Shown in pieces: positions 1 to 10,978 of a DNA stretch of 64,000 nucleotides; positions within the stretch are counted from its first letter, which is position 1, and each line of letters starts with the position of its first letter. Both the position numbers and the translations under genes were made by a program. The notes under the pieces are model-generated. The model was not told the DNA's origin. It ran no database searches and saw nothing but the letters and a program-made list of their open reading frames with translations. This stretch comes from Siphonodentalium dalli (taxonomy: Eukaryota; Mollusca; Scaphopoda; Gadilida; Siphonodentaliidae), in contig CP136061.1 of assembly GCA_032622095.1 (NCBI GenBank), forward strand, positions 14,999,940 through 15,063,939. Direction: 5' to 3'.

Positions 1-1064
1 CAGTTGTGAGTGAATACAGCTGACACTGTCTCACCGAGTGACCACCAGAGGCAGTCGTGTGTGGGCAATTTGAATGGGGTTTTGGTATTCAATAGACTGA
101 CAATGTGCACGCATGCAAACACAGTCAGGGGGTGGATATTCACAATGTACAAACATGCGAAGGCAGTTTCGAGGAATGGTTACATCGTTGTGTTTCAACA
201 CATTGAAACTTCGCACAACCACCCACACACGTCACACGGGCCTGCCAAATATGTTCCCTCTCACTCATGTGCGAGGGGACGCATCCAACACAAGATAAGC
301 GGATAATCCATGACGTTACACGTGTTGATCAATGCTGTATACCATTATCTCATTATTAGGGAACACAGCATGCAGTTGTTTTTGGAATACACTGTGCGGC
401 TCCATTTTGGTGCTAGGTATTTTATTATTAATAATTCAAGTAAAGCAGAACAATATTCCCCAAAGCTACATTGTACCCTCTTCCGAACGTGTTGGACAAT
501 GGAAAGGGTAACAATTAGCGTAATTTATACGTCATGAAGTGCATCGAACTGTTCTACATGTATGTATGGATAAATGGTTTTCTGTAGCATAGATGTTTAC
601 AGTAAAGGGTGACTTATTTCCAGACGGATGGAGTATAATGGAATCGTTACATGTAGCACACTCCTGAATGTACAGGGATCTCTTTGGCTGACGCTACATG
701 GTTGTTTTAATTTTGTGCTGACAATTCTTCCTACACTATTATTTTGGGCTGTACTTTGGAACCCTAGCATAGGCCTAAGTCAGGCTAAATTGGAGATAAC
801 TTACAATTCCCGAAACAACAGAAGATGCATGCTCGTAGTCATTACTGGACGAAATAAACTCATCCTCACAGGAAATAAGATCACCCGATTCCACGTCGGA
901 TTCACCGTCTGTAGCCATGCTCATATAAGTAATTTGCTCCACCGTGCATCAGCCATAATATAACTATATAACGAGCTATAACCACCACAAGGACACCCAC
1001 ACCTCCATAAATATACTTACCACCCAAATAACTTGTTTGGGTTACATTCTACTTCATATTTGTT
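1..1064. other. Unassigned sequence, no gene seen
   Basis: I see no coding signal, splice-bounded exon or clear repeat here. The open frames (longest about 111 codons, near 628-963) are no longer than chance allows in AT-rich DNA and carry no recognisable motif. Confidence 0.5.
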
Positions 1065-1363
1065 GCTCAAACGTGTCCAATTGTGTCTACGAGATAACTC
1101 GTAGTTGGCACTGGTGGTGGGAATACCCAGATTCCTTACGCCAGTGCCGGCTACGAGTTATCTCGTAGTACTATCAATCGCCGTTTCTGTCATCTAAAGT
1201 CGCGACGTCATCCAATTCTTGCTTCATTGAAGCCAAATTTTTGTCTACTAAGGGTATCTATCTTGCCACGATTTGGCAAACTGGCGAGAATACAAATTGA
1301 TTTCCGGCACTCATCGTGTTAATGATGCACCAGCGCAGCTCCCGTCACCAAATGGTTAATTAG
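1065..1363. mobile_element. MITE remnant with a hairpin
   Basis: CTACGAGATAACTCGTAG at about 1088 pairs with CTACGAGTTATCTCGTAG at about 1152, and the flanking GGCACTGG/CCAGTGCC continues the stem, giving a hairpin of about 80 bases. The right end (about 1318-1363) resembles the right end of the TTAA-flanked MITE at 36115-36443: both contain GCACCAGCG followed by GCTCCCG and end in GGTTAA. I infer a decayed member of that group. The left boundary is uncertain. Confidence 0.45.
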
Positions 1364-1429
1364 ATTATTGAGGGAACTTAGCTTAAGCGTGTAAACGAAT
1401 TAATAACCAACAGAGTATCCATGCATTTA

Positions 1430-1680
1430 TTTATTCATACACTCTTACAACTCCAGAGTACCTACGTATGTTCCGAACTTGTCCCGTGGGGAGTATCGAG
1501 TCCTAATGGTACACTGAAGTACCTAATATCGAGACAGATACTCTGGAATACCTGCTTGGGTACTCAGCAGTACCACACATTTAGGTCCTATGCATAGTTC
1601 CTAGATATCTGGTACTTCAGAGAACCAAATATATAGGTACAATGTGGAAAACATGCCCAGTACCAAGCACTCGAAATTAC
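1430..1680. repeat. Degenerate GTACC-rich repeat
   Basis: Short GGTAC/GTACC-centred words recur every 20-40 bases. The segment near 1485 (CGTGGGGAGTA) matches the start of the similar block at 33150-33480, so the two appear to be diverged copies of one dispersed repeat. No termini could be defined. Confidence 0.35.
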
Positions 1681-2607
1681 GAAAAATGTCCGTCGGCTTG
1701 CATGCATCTGTGATAAGGGGAGTCACTCTAAACTGTTTTATTGTTATCTTTCAACCAATACTTAAACAAAATTAATTCTGATTTATTTTGCAAGACACCA
1801 AATAATTATTTACTGATATTCAAACAAACAGATTCAAATTGTCAAGAAATTTAGAGTTACCTCCCTTACAACATTGAGCACTGTGCCAGGAAGACCGATC
1901 GGTTTATTTTAGCCCGATCAGTATATTATAGTTAATCTGTTGTTCATTCAGACCTTTCTTTATACTCATCATAAATATCGAGTAAATAGTATGTAATTGT
2001 CGTAGTTCCTATGCTGCATTATGTGAACACAGCCAAATTCTGTTCCAATATATGTGGGGCTCTCTATGGGTTCAGACACACAATTTCTCTGCCCGTCTTG
2101 TATAAATACATGAAAGATTCAATGTATATTATTCAGATGTATTTAAATGTAAAACAACGTTTGGGTGCTTCACATACCACGTGCGTACACATAGCACCAT
2201 AATGAGACGAAATTGGTCAGTGTCGCCTACATGATACAATGCGAAATAACCGAAATTATATGTTCTATATTCCAGTCGTTGAAATCCAGATTGCAGTTTC
2301 AACCATGTGATCAAATACTGTCGAGTCCGAGTCGGCAAATTGTCCACGAGGGGCAGATAACTCTGATAGGTAAGCGGAACTTACCAATATATTCGCAAGC
2401 TTTACACACACGCTTTATACATGGCGGCTTAGTAGTAATGTCATAAGCGACCACGCATCATAACGATATGGTGTGAACGCGGCATGTGTTTTAACCATAC
2501 ATATATGCTTCCCATGTGGCCATAACAGTGCCTTGGTCAAGTGATCCAGTACATGCACATATCCTCTTTGATATGTTCCCATATTTTGACACAAATTAAC
2601 AGATGAA
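1681..2607. other. Unassigned sequence
   Basis: AT-rich sequence with no exon, transposon end or array that I can support. Two overlapping opposite-strand frames of 72-77 codons near 2129-2446 have no motif and look like chance. Confidence 0.4.
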
Positions 2608-2965
2608 CAAGCCTGAGTTTAGTGTGCCTTTCATTTGCAGAATGAGGTCACCATAGGGTGAATTTTGTGGCGCTATCCGGCATAGCTGGCTAGCATCACT
2701 AAATTCCCCATCTGGGGACCTCGTTCTGCTTAGGCCTCATCTTCTCTGGAAAGTTTCTTTATTAACAAATTTCTATAGAAACTCCTTCACATAGATTCCA
2801 TTTCTTTTTTAGTTTCGGTTCTCTATTTCCCCAAATTGGCAGAGAACACATTGCAAAATCGAGGTGCCCAATGGGTGTACATCACAACATTCATCATTTG
2901 GAAACTTCAATCTGAATCTATGTCTCCCATAGTCCCAGCAGATGAGGCCATGCAGAATTATACCT
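2608..2965. mobile_element. hAT-like two-hairpin MITE, 5' part
   Basis: The start CAAGCCTGAGTTTAGTGTG and the following TTTGCAGAATGAGGT match the ends of the better copies at 27685-28113 and 31117-31484. A hairpin of about 100 bases follows (GGTGAATTT... pairing with ...AAATTCCCC...CTGGGGACCTCGTTCTGC). The central spacer (TCTTCTCTGGAAAGTTTC, CCCAAATTGGCAGA) is shared with the 31.1 kb copy. The second hairpin is missing, so the element is truncated on the right. The hAT assignment rests on the family ends and an imperfect 8-bp duplication at other copies. Confidence 0.6.
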
Positions 2966-3632
2966 GACTCCATTTGCACTTTTATTTATACGTCGTCTGC
3001 TTCACATTAACATCCCTCCAAATCAATATTAGGCCATTCCGGATGTAGACTGTTTAACTGACTGGGAGAATTCAGTTAGTATTATACAGGTTAATGGCCT
3101 CATACAGTTGTGCAATGGTCAAATTATTGTGCAGTGGTTAGTCATTATTGTTGACGTGGGTTCAGATGGTAAATAACTCCTGTTGAACTCCGTATTAAAC
3201 ACCGACTTTGGTCACGTATAAAGTCGTTGTCAAGCAATAGAGTAATTTCGTAAATATAAGGTTGCCATTGATGATTACCGTTAGGGCACTACGTCATCAA
3301 ATTATGCGTAAGTTCTAATTGTTGGTAAAACCAGACGATAGACACGCGACAGACGACAGACACGTGACAGACGACAGACATGCAAAACGATAATACAAGA
3401 GCATAAGGATTAATATTCGTTGAAGGGAATTGTTCGAATATGAAATTCAACAAACGACATATTGAACTTATTTCCTGAACATTACCTAAGGGAGTTACTC
3501 GTCAATGAGTATTTAGTATAACAAGGGTCAAGCTGAACATTCGTCCTCATATGGTGTTTGTTCTGTAGGAATTCAAAATCAAAGAAGCAACCACCATGAG
3601 TTGCGTCCTAAAAGAACATTTGTCGGGCAATA
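2966..3632. other. Unassigned; short 18-bp repeat
   Basis: No gene is visible. At about 3333-3385 the unit GACAGACGACAGACACGTG recurs about three times. The region lies directly before the virus-like fossil and could include decayed parts of it, but nothing recognisable is left. Confidence 0.4.
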
Positions 3633-4294
3633 TTGTCAGTGAATATGAACTTAGTCTATATTGATTTAAACAACAACACCAACAACAACCTTATAGAGAA
3701 AGCAGTGGTGGCGCGGCAGAATGACAAGTTCAGGCATCCATTTACCGCGTGGATTTCGGGACCCACTTCTTACGGCAAAACACACTTGCTTAAGAGTATA
3801 CTTCAAAATTGTTCAGCGAGTATACAGCCTTCGCCCGAGAAAATAATTTGGTTCTTTAAGTACTGGCAGCCATTATACGATGAAATCAAGGACACAGTCG
3901 CGCCATCTGTTCAGTTTATACAAGGTCTTCCGACTAACTAACTTCCGACACCCTCATTCAGTCTGGAAAACAATGTCTGATTGTACTTGATAACCTTATG
4001 TCTACGGCGTCCAAGGATTCGCGGGTTACTGAATTATTCACTGAAGGCAGTCACCATTTGGGTATATCAGTGTTTGCGATTAACCAATCTCTGTACTATA
4101 ACAAGGACCCCACCCAACGGAGAAATTGCCACTACTTGATTCTATTCAACAACCCCATAGATAAAATGCAGGTAATGACTCTAGCTCGTCAAATGTATCC
4201 AGAGAACACACAACACTTTATGTGCCATTTCAATGAAGCTACCAATCAACCATTTGGTTATCTCGTAGTTTACTTAAAAACGAATACTCCATAA
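3633..4294 (+). pseudogene. Fossil packaging ATPase (A32/FtsK-HerA type)
   Basis: The first part holds a P-loop GPTSYGKT (Walker A) preceded by FTAWIS. A later part has LIVLDNLM (Walker B-like), then an LFTEGSHH block, a sensor-like FAINQS segment, and LILFNNPIDK with LARQMYP near the C-terminus. This order is typical of the virus-like packaging ATPases spread through invertebrate genomes. In the living virus the protein would pump DNA into capsids. The copy is broken, about one break. Whether the source was a Polinton, an adintovirus or another relative cannot be settled from this gene alone. Confidence 0.65.
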
Positions 4295-4297
4295 AGT

Positions 4298-4624
4298 TTG
4301 CGACTGCGCAGTAATGTGTTGACAAAGACGAGTATAAAACAAGAAAGCATATTACCAAATAACAGTAGTGTTGATGAGCCCGTCGAGGTGATAACGCATC
4401 AAAAGAAAGATAACATCGGTGAAACGACATACCCTGGGCTATTGTCAAAGCAGGAATACAACTCTGAAATCGAAGACGGCATCATGCCAAGCTGTGACGA
4501 CTGTGGTGTCGTGTTTGAGATACACCATGATGTACAAAGGCACATTATAAATTGGTGTTCTGATAGGAAGAATAGAGAATCAATTGAAAATGCACAGGTG
4601 AATAATAAAAAAACAGAAAACTGA
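4298..4624 (+). pseudogene. Fossil zinc-finger ORF of the virus-like element
   Basis: An open frame of about 108 codons starts just after the ATPase remnant. Near residues 66-85 it carries a finger-like pattern, CDDCGVVFEIHHDVQRH, followed by a Cys (C-x2-C ... H ... C type). Small C2H2-like proteins beside the ATPase are common in such elements. The function is not known; DNA or protein binding is an inference from the motif. Confidence 0.45.
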
Positions 4625-4709
4625 CACAAAGAGAATAGAATCAATTCCGGACCAGCACAGACAAATATTAACAATTCCGACTGAAAAAGAAAAATATTAT
4701 TTCGATGAG

Positions 4710-5096
4710 GTGTGGTTACAGGCCCAAGAAGACAATAAAGCAAAATTAGATGAATTAGTTGAACGTTATACGAAGAAAGGGTTGACGAAAGAAGAGGGTG
4801 AAGAAAAATCGAAAGTGAAGATACGGCCCGAATGCGAGAGGCGTTTTTTAAACATATACGTTTCATTTATACAAAATTTAATTGAAGTTAGTGTGGGAAA
4901 ACTCATCAAAATCATGGATCGTGTGTATACGCTGCTAGATGATAGCTATGATATACTCCCCGCCGTTCGGATTTCATTGAGGACATATAAACCCCTCCTG
5001 ATGGAGTACATGAGAAATAAAAATAAGGACAAAAACTGTAAACAGGTGGACTCCTCTCAAGACTCTGAGCAAGATAACGTCGATGACAATGATTGA
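4710..5096 (+). pseudogene. Fossil charged ORF of the virus-like element
   Basis: A 128-codon frame, rich in Lys and Glu, with a helical N-terminal half (LDELVERYTKKGLTKEEG) and a very acidic C-terminus ending SEQDNVDDND. I do not recognise the family. Its position and direction match the two preceding remnants, so I treat it as part of the same element; a structural or accessory role is possible but not shown. The codon pattern and length make chance unlikely but not excluded. Confidence 0.4.
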
Positions 5097-6004
5097 TTAA
5101 CTGCAATAAACCTCTTATTCTTAGTGTCGAATAAAGCAAATGTTTATACACTAACTGTTAGTTTGTTTCGGTTGGGTTCATTGTATTGTATTTGGACATA
5201 CATAGGCGGGTGGGTAGAGACATACCCCTATATCAATATTTGGGTGGATTAATAGAGAATCTCGGTGGAGCCTCTCCCCCCCCCCCCGATGCAAAATATA
5301 TATATATAGTCGACCATCCGTATAATAACGAGGCATATTCGTCTCGTCAACCGAATTGTTGTCGAATCTGTTCTTTGCCGAAAATACCCGTGACCCGACA
5401 TACACGTATTGTTTACCGCTAGTACACGAGACGATCACGCGACATACACGTATTGTTTACCGCTAGTACACGAGACGATCTCGTGCTCTTCTCGTCCTCG
5501 TGATTAATATATACCTTGATAAAATACCTCTGATAACCTTCACCCAAGTACTCACCCCCATATTTTCTATCATATTACATGTATAGGCGATAAGCGGTCG
5601 GGTTAAAGCGAGGGAGATATCGTTTATCGCCCCGATATCCTATTTCAAGTCTCATTAGTGATAACACACCGCGGCGTGACCTCTCACCCCTGATGGTGCA
5701 GGCTCAGGAGCTGAGGCAAATCAAATCAAACCATCTACCCGAAAGGGTAGATAATACTGCTCTTAGTATTATGACGATTTTTTTTCGCTTTCAGAAAACA
5801 ACAAAGTATCAGATATATATATGTTTCTGTTTGATGACATGCTGCTCATTACAAAAATGAAAAAGTCGACGCGAAAAGTGAGTATATCTATACAAAGCCC
5901 CTAATACGCACATGCTTAGATAGCGAACGACCCTTTAGGTAGCGAACGATCCTTTAGATAGCGAACTATCATTTAGATAGCGATTGATATTCAAACGGAG
6001 TATA
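5097..6004. other. Unassigned; small tandem repeats
   Basis: No gene is seen. The region holds a C9 run (about 5279), an AT dinucleotide stretch (5297-5308), a duplicated segment of about 47 bases centred on GTATTGTTTACCGCTAG (5394-5480) and four copies of a roughly 20-base unit with TAGCGAAC (5923-5990). Confidence 0.45.
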
Positions 6005-6494
6005 CAGTACCAGTCAGAATAAATGGTATATTTAGGCGCGGCTTTATTGCGATATTGAGCGCACATAATTTCGAAAAGGGCGCAATTATAGTGCAATACC
6101 AAAAATCTGTCTCGCTTATTATTGCGATATTGAATGCAAAATAATGCGATATTAAGCGCGCTAAATTCCATACAGACCCGATAGTGTTATATTCATATTA
6201 GATAAATACTGTGCATATAGTGCACATACAGTGTACATATAGCATTTACAACTATAATTATATACAAATCTAAAACATTGTCTCTATTTATGCAATAAAC
6301 AATATAGAAGAAGTAATAATTTGATTTAAATGTCACACTTTTGAGCGCAAGATGTCGCAATATTGCAATATTAAGCGGAAAATATTGCAATAATCCTGCA
6401 AGCGGCACTTATAAGCGTTTCCACTTGCAATAGTATTGCGATATTGGGCGCGAAATTAGTGTGCTTAATATACCACTTCTTTTGACTGGTACTG
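6005..6494. mobile_element. MITE with CAGTACCAGTCA ends
   Basis: The left end CAGTACCAGTCAGAA and the right end TTTTGACTGGTACTG are inverted repeats. The inversion continues inward (ATGGTATATT / AATATACCA, then GCGCG). The interior has repeated words such as TTGCGATATTG. Ends of the form CAGTACCAGTCA occur in Tc1/mariner-like MITEs, so that is the likeliest superfamily, but a clean TA duplication is not visible. There is no transposase, so it is non-autonomous. Confidence 0.6.
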
Positions 6495-7189
6495 AATGAC
6501 ACTTGAAACGTCAGGTTAGGATTACATATCGAAATTAGTATCCTGAGTTAATTGGGTGATAACTCTATATAGAAGGGTGATAACTCTATATAGAATGTTC
6601 TTTGTCAAAGAACTGAGATTTGTATGAAATAATTTACACCACAGTTAATCAACTTTATAGTCCAATATTAGTCAAATTATCCTGTTGGATTGGTGGTCTT
6701 GGGTAGAATCTGCGAACGCTTTTTAAAATCACTTTCAAACAGCTCCGTCATTGAAAGCACTTCTTCAAACATCTCGGTTATTTACTCTCCGTCAGTAACT
6801 CTAGCCTAAATCCTAACCGCGCGTTCCATGTGTTATTTTGATTTACATGTAATATCAATCGCTATCTAATCGTGAACACCGATTAAGTATCTTTCGCTAT
6901 CCAATCGTGCGCGTATTGCATGGTTGATACAAACAACACCAATTGCCGTGCATTTGGTTGGACAGCATGCTGTGCCCATATTATTCAAAACGATTTTACT
7001 AGTAAATGCTCGCTAAGATCGCGTTTCATCACTCTATCTCTGCCTGGGTTCGCCTAGTTCGACGTCGTCAGTTTTATGAGTGGAGGCAGAACGCAGAGTG
7101 TTAATTTTCATCTTAAATCAGATTAATGCAAGTGGAAACCACCAACCCAATTCGCAAACATGCCCAGATACACGTAATCGATGGACATA
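6495..7189. other. Unassigned sequence
   Basis: No exon or element end found. The 20-base word GGGTGATAACTCTATATAGA occurs twice in tandem at about 6553-6595. Confidence 0.4.
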
Positions 7190-8060
7190 TGTGACTTAGA
7201 TTGTAAAATTTCTAACTGTGGGTGGACCCCAAATATGGACGTCATAAAACAAAATCGGTTTTTGTTGGGTACGCTCTAAAACTCTTTTAAAAATTTCATT
7301 AAACCGCTCCAGGATCCATCTTCCAGCTTTCACCTCAAGACTTATGTCATGAGAACGAGGAGCAATACATTGGGACCTTGGTAATTATTACAATACATTG
7401 GAACCTTGGTAATTATAACAATACATTGGGACCTTGGTAATTATTACAATACATTAGAACCTTGGTAATTATTACATTACATTGGAACCTTGGTAATTAT
7501 TACATTACATTGGAACCTTGGTAATTATTACATTTCATTGGAACCTTGGTAATTATTACATTACATTGGAACCTTGGTAATTATTACATTACATTGGAAC
7601 CTTGGTAATTATTACATTACATTGTAACCTTGGTCATTATTACAATACATTGGAGCCTTGGTAATTATTACAATACATTGGAACCTTGGTAATTATTACA
7701 TTACATTGGAACCTTGTTAATTATTACAATACATTGGAACCTTGGTAATTATTACATTACATTGGAACCTTGGTAATTATTACATTCAGCTTCTTCTGTA
7801 ATATGCCGAGCAGACATGATCCCGTTTCTCGTGTCATCCATACATTCATGTGGCACCTTCATTGTGTGGAGAAATTATACAACGGATATGTTGTAAGCCA
7901 TCTTTCACTATTCGTAAGTTGACAAACGGAAAGGCTTTGTAGTCCGTGAGCCAGCCCTCCATTCTGACTTGTTATTGTCATCCCGGAGGGCTATGGTGAT
8001 TTTACCATCATTCCGGAGGGTTAGGTGTGATTATCACTAACCCGCCCGTCAGATGTGTCA
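7190..8060. repeat. Dispersed repeat, copy with an expanded 28-bp array
   Basis: About 7190-7366 matches 34750-34910 (TCTAAAACT, AAACCGCTCCAGG, GAACGAGGAGCAAT), and 7787-8060 matches 35395-35660 (CCTTCATT, GTTGACAAACGGAAA, CATTCTGACTT, CCGGAGGGCTA). In the 35-kb copy these two halves are joined through one ATTGGGACCTTGGT unit; here they are separated by 15 units. No ends or coding sequence were found, so the type of element is unknown. Confidence 0.6.
7367..7786 (+). repeat. 28-bp minisatellite, about 15 copies
   Basis: The unit is roughly ACATTGGAACCTTGGTAATT plus ATTACATT, 28 bases, repeated head to tail with few substitutions. It lies inside the dispersed repeat described at 7190-8060. 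Array length of 420 bases fits 15 units. There is no meaningful open frame. Confidence 0.9.
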
Positions 8061-8091
8061 CCTTGTCAGGCACAAACTTATATATTTTTTC

Positions 8092-8465
8092 ATGTGATAT
8101 ATACTACTTTCTGAGTTTGATGTCTTAAACATTTGCTAATTTCACTCGATAAGATAATATGACGACACACATTCTCAATTTCTTATAATCAACTTTGATG
8201 TCCATTAAATATTTTATTTGGAAGTTTTATTTCGCTCGATCACACGCATGTGATATTGCCAATTTATTTCCAGTTTCTTAAATAGGCCATTTTCATGAGC
8301 TATATGCTATTTTCTGAATTCGATGTCTGAAATCTTTGTCTAATTTCACCCGAGAAGGTAATATGACGACACACATTCTCAAGTTCCAATACTCAACTTT
8401 GATATCCAGTAAATATTTTATTTGGAAATTTTATTTCGCTTGATCACACGCATGTGATATTTCTA
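8092..8465 (+). repeat. Tandem duplication, unit about 200 bp
   Basis: 8092-8263 and 8298-8465 are diverged direct copies. Shared words include AATATGACGACACACATTCTC, TAAATATTTTATTTGGAA and ATCACACGCATGTGATAT. Each unit ends with the small palindrome ATCACACGCATGTGAT. No coding content. Confidence 0.75.
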
Positions 8466-8559
8466 ATCAGGTTTTAAAAGGGCAACTGGCATACGGGCAC
8501 CTCTATGTATGCATTCCCATTTATAAATTCTATATTAGATTATCACCGACCTCACTAAC

Positions 8560-8735
8560 ACTTGAAACTTGAAAATGTCAGAACCTGGCCGCATGCGTGT
8601 GACATGGCGTAAACACTGTAAAATTAATATTGTGATTAATATTGTGATTTGTATAACATTTGCATGCATATTTATATAACACGTATATATTTGTCATTTG
8701 TATATATGCTCTCCTAAATTGATGAGGTTAACACT
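8560..8735 (+). repeat. Dispersed repeat shared with 62195-62380
   Basis: Matching words in the same order: AAAATGTCA, GCGTGTG, TTAATATTGTGATTAAT, ATAACATTTGCATGCATA, TATATGCTCTCCTAAATT. Both copies stand next to repeats, and no termini are clear. Confidence 0.65.
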
Positions 8736-9006
8736 AAACTACTTCGTGACTTGTACTCAACAGTAACGAAGATAAAGAAAAATAAATTACCTGATGTGTT
8801 ATATTAACATATATATAGATTTAATAGCATAAAAATTCTCGTGTGAGCCGTATGCATGTATACATGAAGATGACACGCTATAATATATAAACATATTTTA
8901 ACACCATGCATATATACATCTATACAATAAATATTTGAACGCTATAGTTCAGTAGTGTCAGTTGGTGTTTGAAAGTTTGAATATTAACTGGCTACATTTG
9001 TTAGTA
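8736..9006. other. Unassigned AT-rich sequence
   Basis: TA-rich DNA with many ATATAT runs; nothing recognisable. Confidence 0.4.
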
Positions 9007-9300
9007 GTCTCGCAAGCTATGAACGTTGCTCATAACTTTGCTGATCACAATACTGGACTGTTCCTCGTCATTTCGCATGGCATATATACATTTCTCCAAG
9101 TCATTGGCTTCTGTGAACATAATGTTTTTCTCTAATAGTTTCTCGAAAAGGTTTTTCTCATTTCGTCATATTTTTGACAACAAAGAACGAAATGTTTTCA
9201 TCTTCAACGGATCCTGAGTCACAATATTTGCATACTCGTTCATAAGCAGGCGTTGTTGGCCGCTTATGTCTGCCTTTTTCAATTGCCAATGAGTGAGAAC
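9007..9300 (-). pseudogene. Possible decayed protein-coding remnant
   Basis: One minus-strand frame reads about 44 codons with a protein-like composition (KKADISGQQRLLMNEYANIV), then a single TGA, then 54 more codons (FEKLLEKNIMFTEANDLEKC) ending in TAA. The second stretch is helical and charged and could be a small alpha-helical domain. TTTTGTAG upstream could be an acceptor. I do not recognise the family. It could equally be chance in AT-rich DNA. Confidence 0.2.
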
Positions 9301-9579
9301 TAACTTGCAATCTACAAAATTGTTTCATGCTTTATTAGTAAACAAACCAGGTTATAATACATTGAAATCAATTCAATTACTCTTCATCATGATGGATATT
9401 ACAGAGTATGTGGATAATTACAATATAATAATATATGTAGTAGTGTGTGATGCATGAGGATTTTTGAGTGATTATTCTGTGCAAGATAATGCACAATATA
9501 TAGAGAAATTATTTAATTCGAAAATTATTTAATTCAACAGCCCATGGTGGTGTCCTAACGTGTGCGGTTATAGAATGCC
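9301..9579. other. Unassigned AT-rich sequence
   Basis: No exon, element end or array recognised. AATTATTTAATTC occurs twice near 9507-9537. Confidence 0.35.
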
Positions 9580-9775
9580 TCAGGAGAGCCTAAAGAATGG
9601 CATAACCCTTTAATGGACAGTGAAAGGTTTTGTGTTCTCTTCTCCTTTCCCGAATTGAATAGTTCATTCAGTTTAGTAATATTAGGTTTTCGGTAAAAGT
9701 AGGGCTTTATATATCTCTCTAGTAGTGTCTGTAGTGCAGGGCATTTAAAAATTACATGGAAATCATCACCGAGTT
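9580..9775 (-). mobile_element. LINE fragment, C-terminus of reverse transcriptase ORF
   Basis: Minus-strand translation from about 9768 reads GDDFHVIFKCPALQTLLERY and continues through KPYFYRKPNITKLNELFNSG. This matches in style and order the 12.3-kb LINE tail (DEYHFILICDSL ... YFYTKPNEFKLYELFNSG). The H...C pair is the second half of the Cys/His knuckle found at the C-terminus of many non-LTR reverse transcriptases. Only about 60 codons remain and no 3' tail is visible, so this is a dead scrap of the same or a sister family. Confidence 0.7.
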
Positions 9776-10119
9776 ATAAATTACATTAAAGTACACTTTC
9801 TGTCTGAGTAATGGGAACGTACCCAGTATCCCGATCCCGATTCAGATCATAGACTGCGTGTGCTGATTTATATGGACCCAGCTCGTTAAGTTGTGATGTT
9901 CGTGAGTTAGTTACCATTTGTTCTGTCACGAGTACAGTTTATCCAAGGACCGAGACGTTTATCGGGTGCGGAACCATGATAATGGGTTTTATCATCATCG
10001 ATCTCGCTGACAAATCACGCATTAGAACGACCCATGAGTGACATGTCGCATCTGCAGCGCTATGATTTAAGTTCCTGATAATCCGATACTGCCCGTGTTC
10101 TGCCAAATCGACACAATAA
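9776..10119. other. Unassigned sequence before the 54-bp array
   Basis: No gene is recognised. A minus-strand frame of 77 codons at 9939-10172 runs into the array and looks spurious. Confidence 0.4.
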
Positions 10120-10545
10120 CAGCCGTGGTATGTCCCCTGGTCATCCGACTCAACTAACATTAATCTATACAAACAGCCGTGGTATGTCCCCTGGTCATCC
10201 GACTCAACTTACATTAATCTATACAAACAGCCGTGGTATGTCCACTCACGAATCAACTTACATTAATCTATACAAACAGCCGTGGTATGTCCCCTGGTCA
10301 TCCGACTCAACTAACATTAATCTATACAAACAGCCGTGGTATGTCCACTCACGACTCAACTTACATTAATCTATACAAACAGCCGTGGTATGTCCCCTGG
10401 TCATCCGACTCAACTTACATTAATCTATACAAACAGCCGTGGTATGTCCCCTGGTCATCCGACTCAATTTGCATTAATATACACAAACAGCCGTGGTATG
10501 TCCCCTGGTCAACCGACTCAACTGACATTAATATACACAAACAGC
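10120..10545 (+). repeat. 54/49-bp minisatellite, about 8 copies
   Basis: Units begin CAGCCGTGGTATGTCC and end AATCTATACAAA. Most are 54 bases with CCTGGTCATCCGACTCAA in the middle; at least two are 49 bases with ACTCACGA instead, so two unit types alternate irregularly. Fifty-four is a multiple of three, so several frames stay open across it; those are artefacts of periodicity. Confidence 0.9.
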
Positions 10546-10689
10546 CGGTCATCCGACTCACCTTACCTTAGTGCGAATTTGTTCTGGATGCGAGACAGAA
10601 TTCTTCATGGATGTCGTAATCAACGCTAAGAGCCGTTTTATGAATTTCGCTTTGATAGCTAGGGTTGATTTACGTGCAGTTTGTTATTA

Positions 10690-10978
10690 GCTGTGTATGT
10701 TATTACCTGTGTATATTATCACATGTGTATATTATCACCTGTTGTATATTATTACATGTGTATATTATCACCTGTGTATATTATCACCTGTATTTATTAT
10801 CACCTGTGTATATTATCACATGTGTATACAAAAATTGTGTATATTATTACCTGTGTATATTATCACATGTGTATAGCATCACCTCTGTATATTATCTCCT
10901 GTGTATATTATCACCTGTGTATATTATCACCTGTGTTTAGTATCACATGTGTATATTATCACCTGCGTATATTATATT
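10690..10978 (+). repeat. 16-bp minisatellite (TGTGTATATTATCACC)
   Basis: About 18 copies of a 16-base unit TGTGTATATTATCACC, with ACATG/CCTG variants and occasional 1-2 base changes. The periodic frame (Cys-Val-Tyr-Tyr...) is not a gene. Confidence 0.9.

Larger units (their letters stand above)
3633..5096 (+). mobile_element. Fossil of a Polinton/adintovirus-like dsDNA element
   Basis: Three adjacent plus-strand coding remnants in one direction: a genome-packaging ATPase of the A32/FtsK-HerA type, a small zinc-finger ORF and a charged ORF. ATPases of this kind are known from Polintons/Mavericks, adintoviruses and related animal dsDNA virus-like elements, where packaging, structural and small DNA-binding genes cluster. 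No polymerase, integrase, capsid protein or terminal inverted repeat is recognisable nearby, so this is a fragment. It is broken, with about one break in the ATPase part and the rest of the genome absent. The flanks hold no clear ends. Age: old enough to have lost most parts, but protein motifs are still easy to read. Confidence 0.6.

Noticed and set aside
4399-4866. Minus-strand frame of 155 codons
   Set aside because: It is antisense to the virus-like fossil remnants, Leu/Ser-rich and without motif: a shadow.
10130-10629. Three overlapping open frames of 79-112 codons
   Set aside because: They are frames of the 54-bp array, all periodic.
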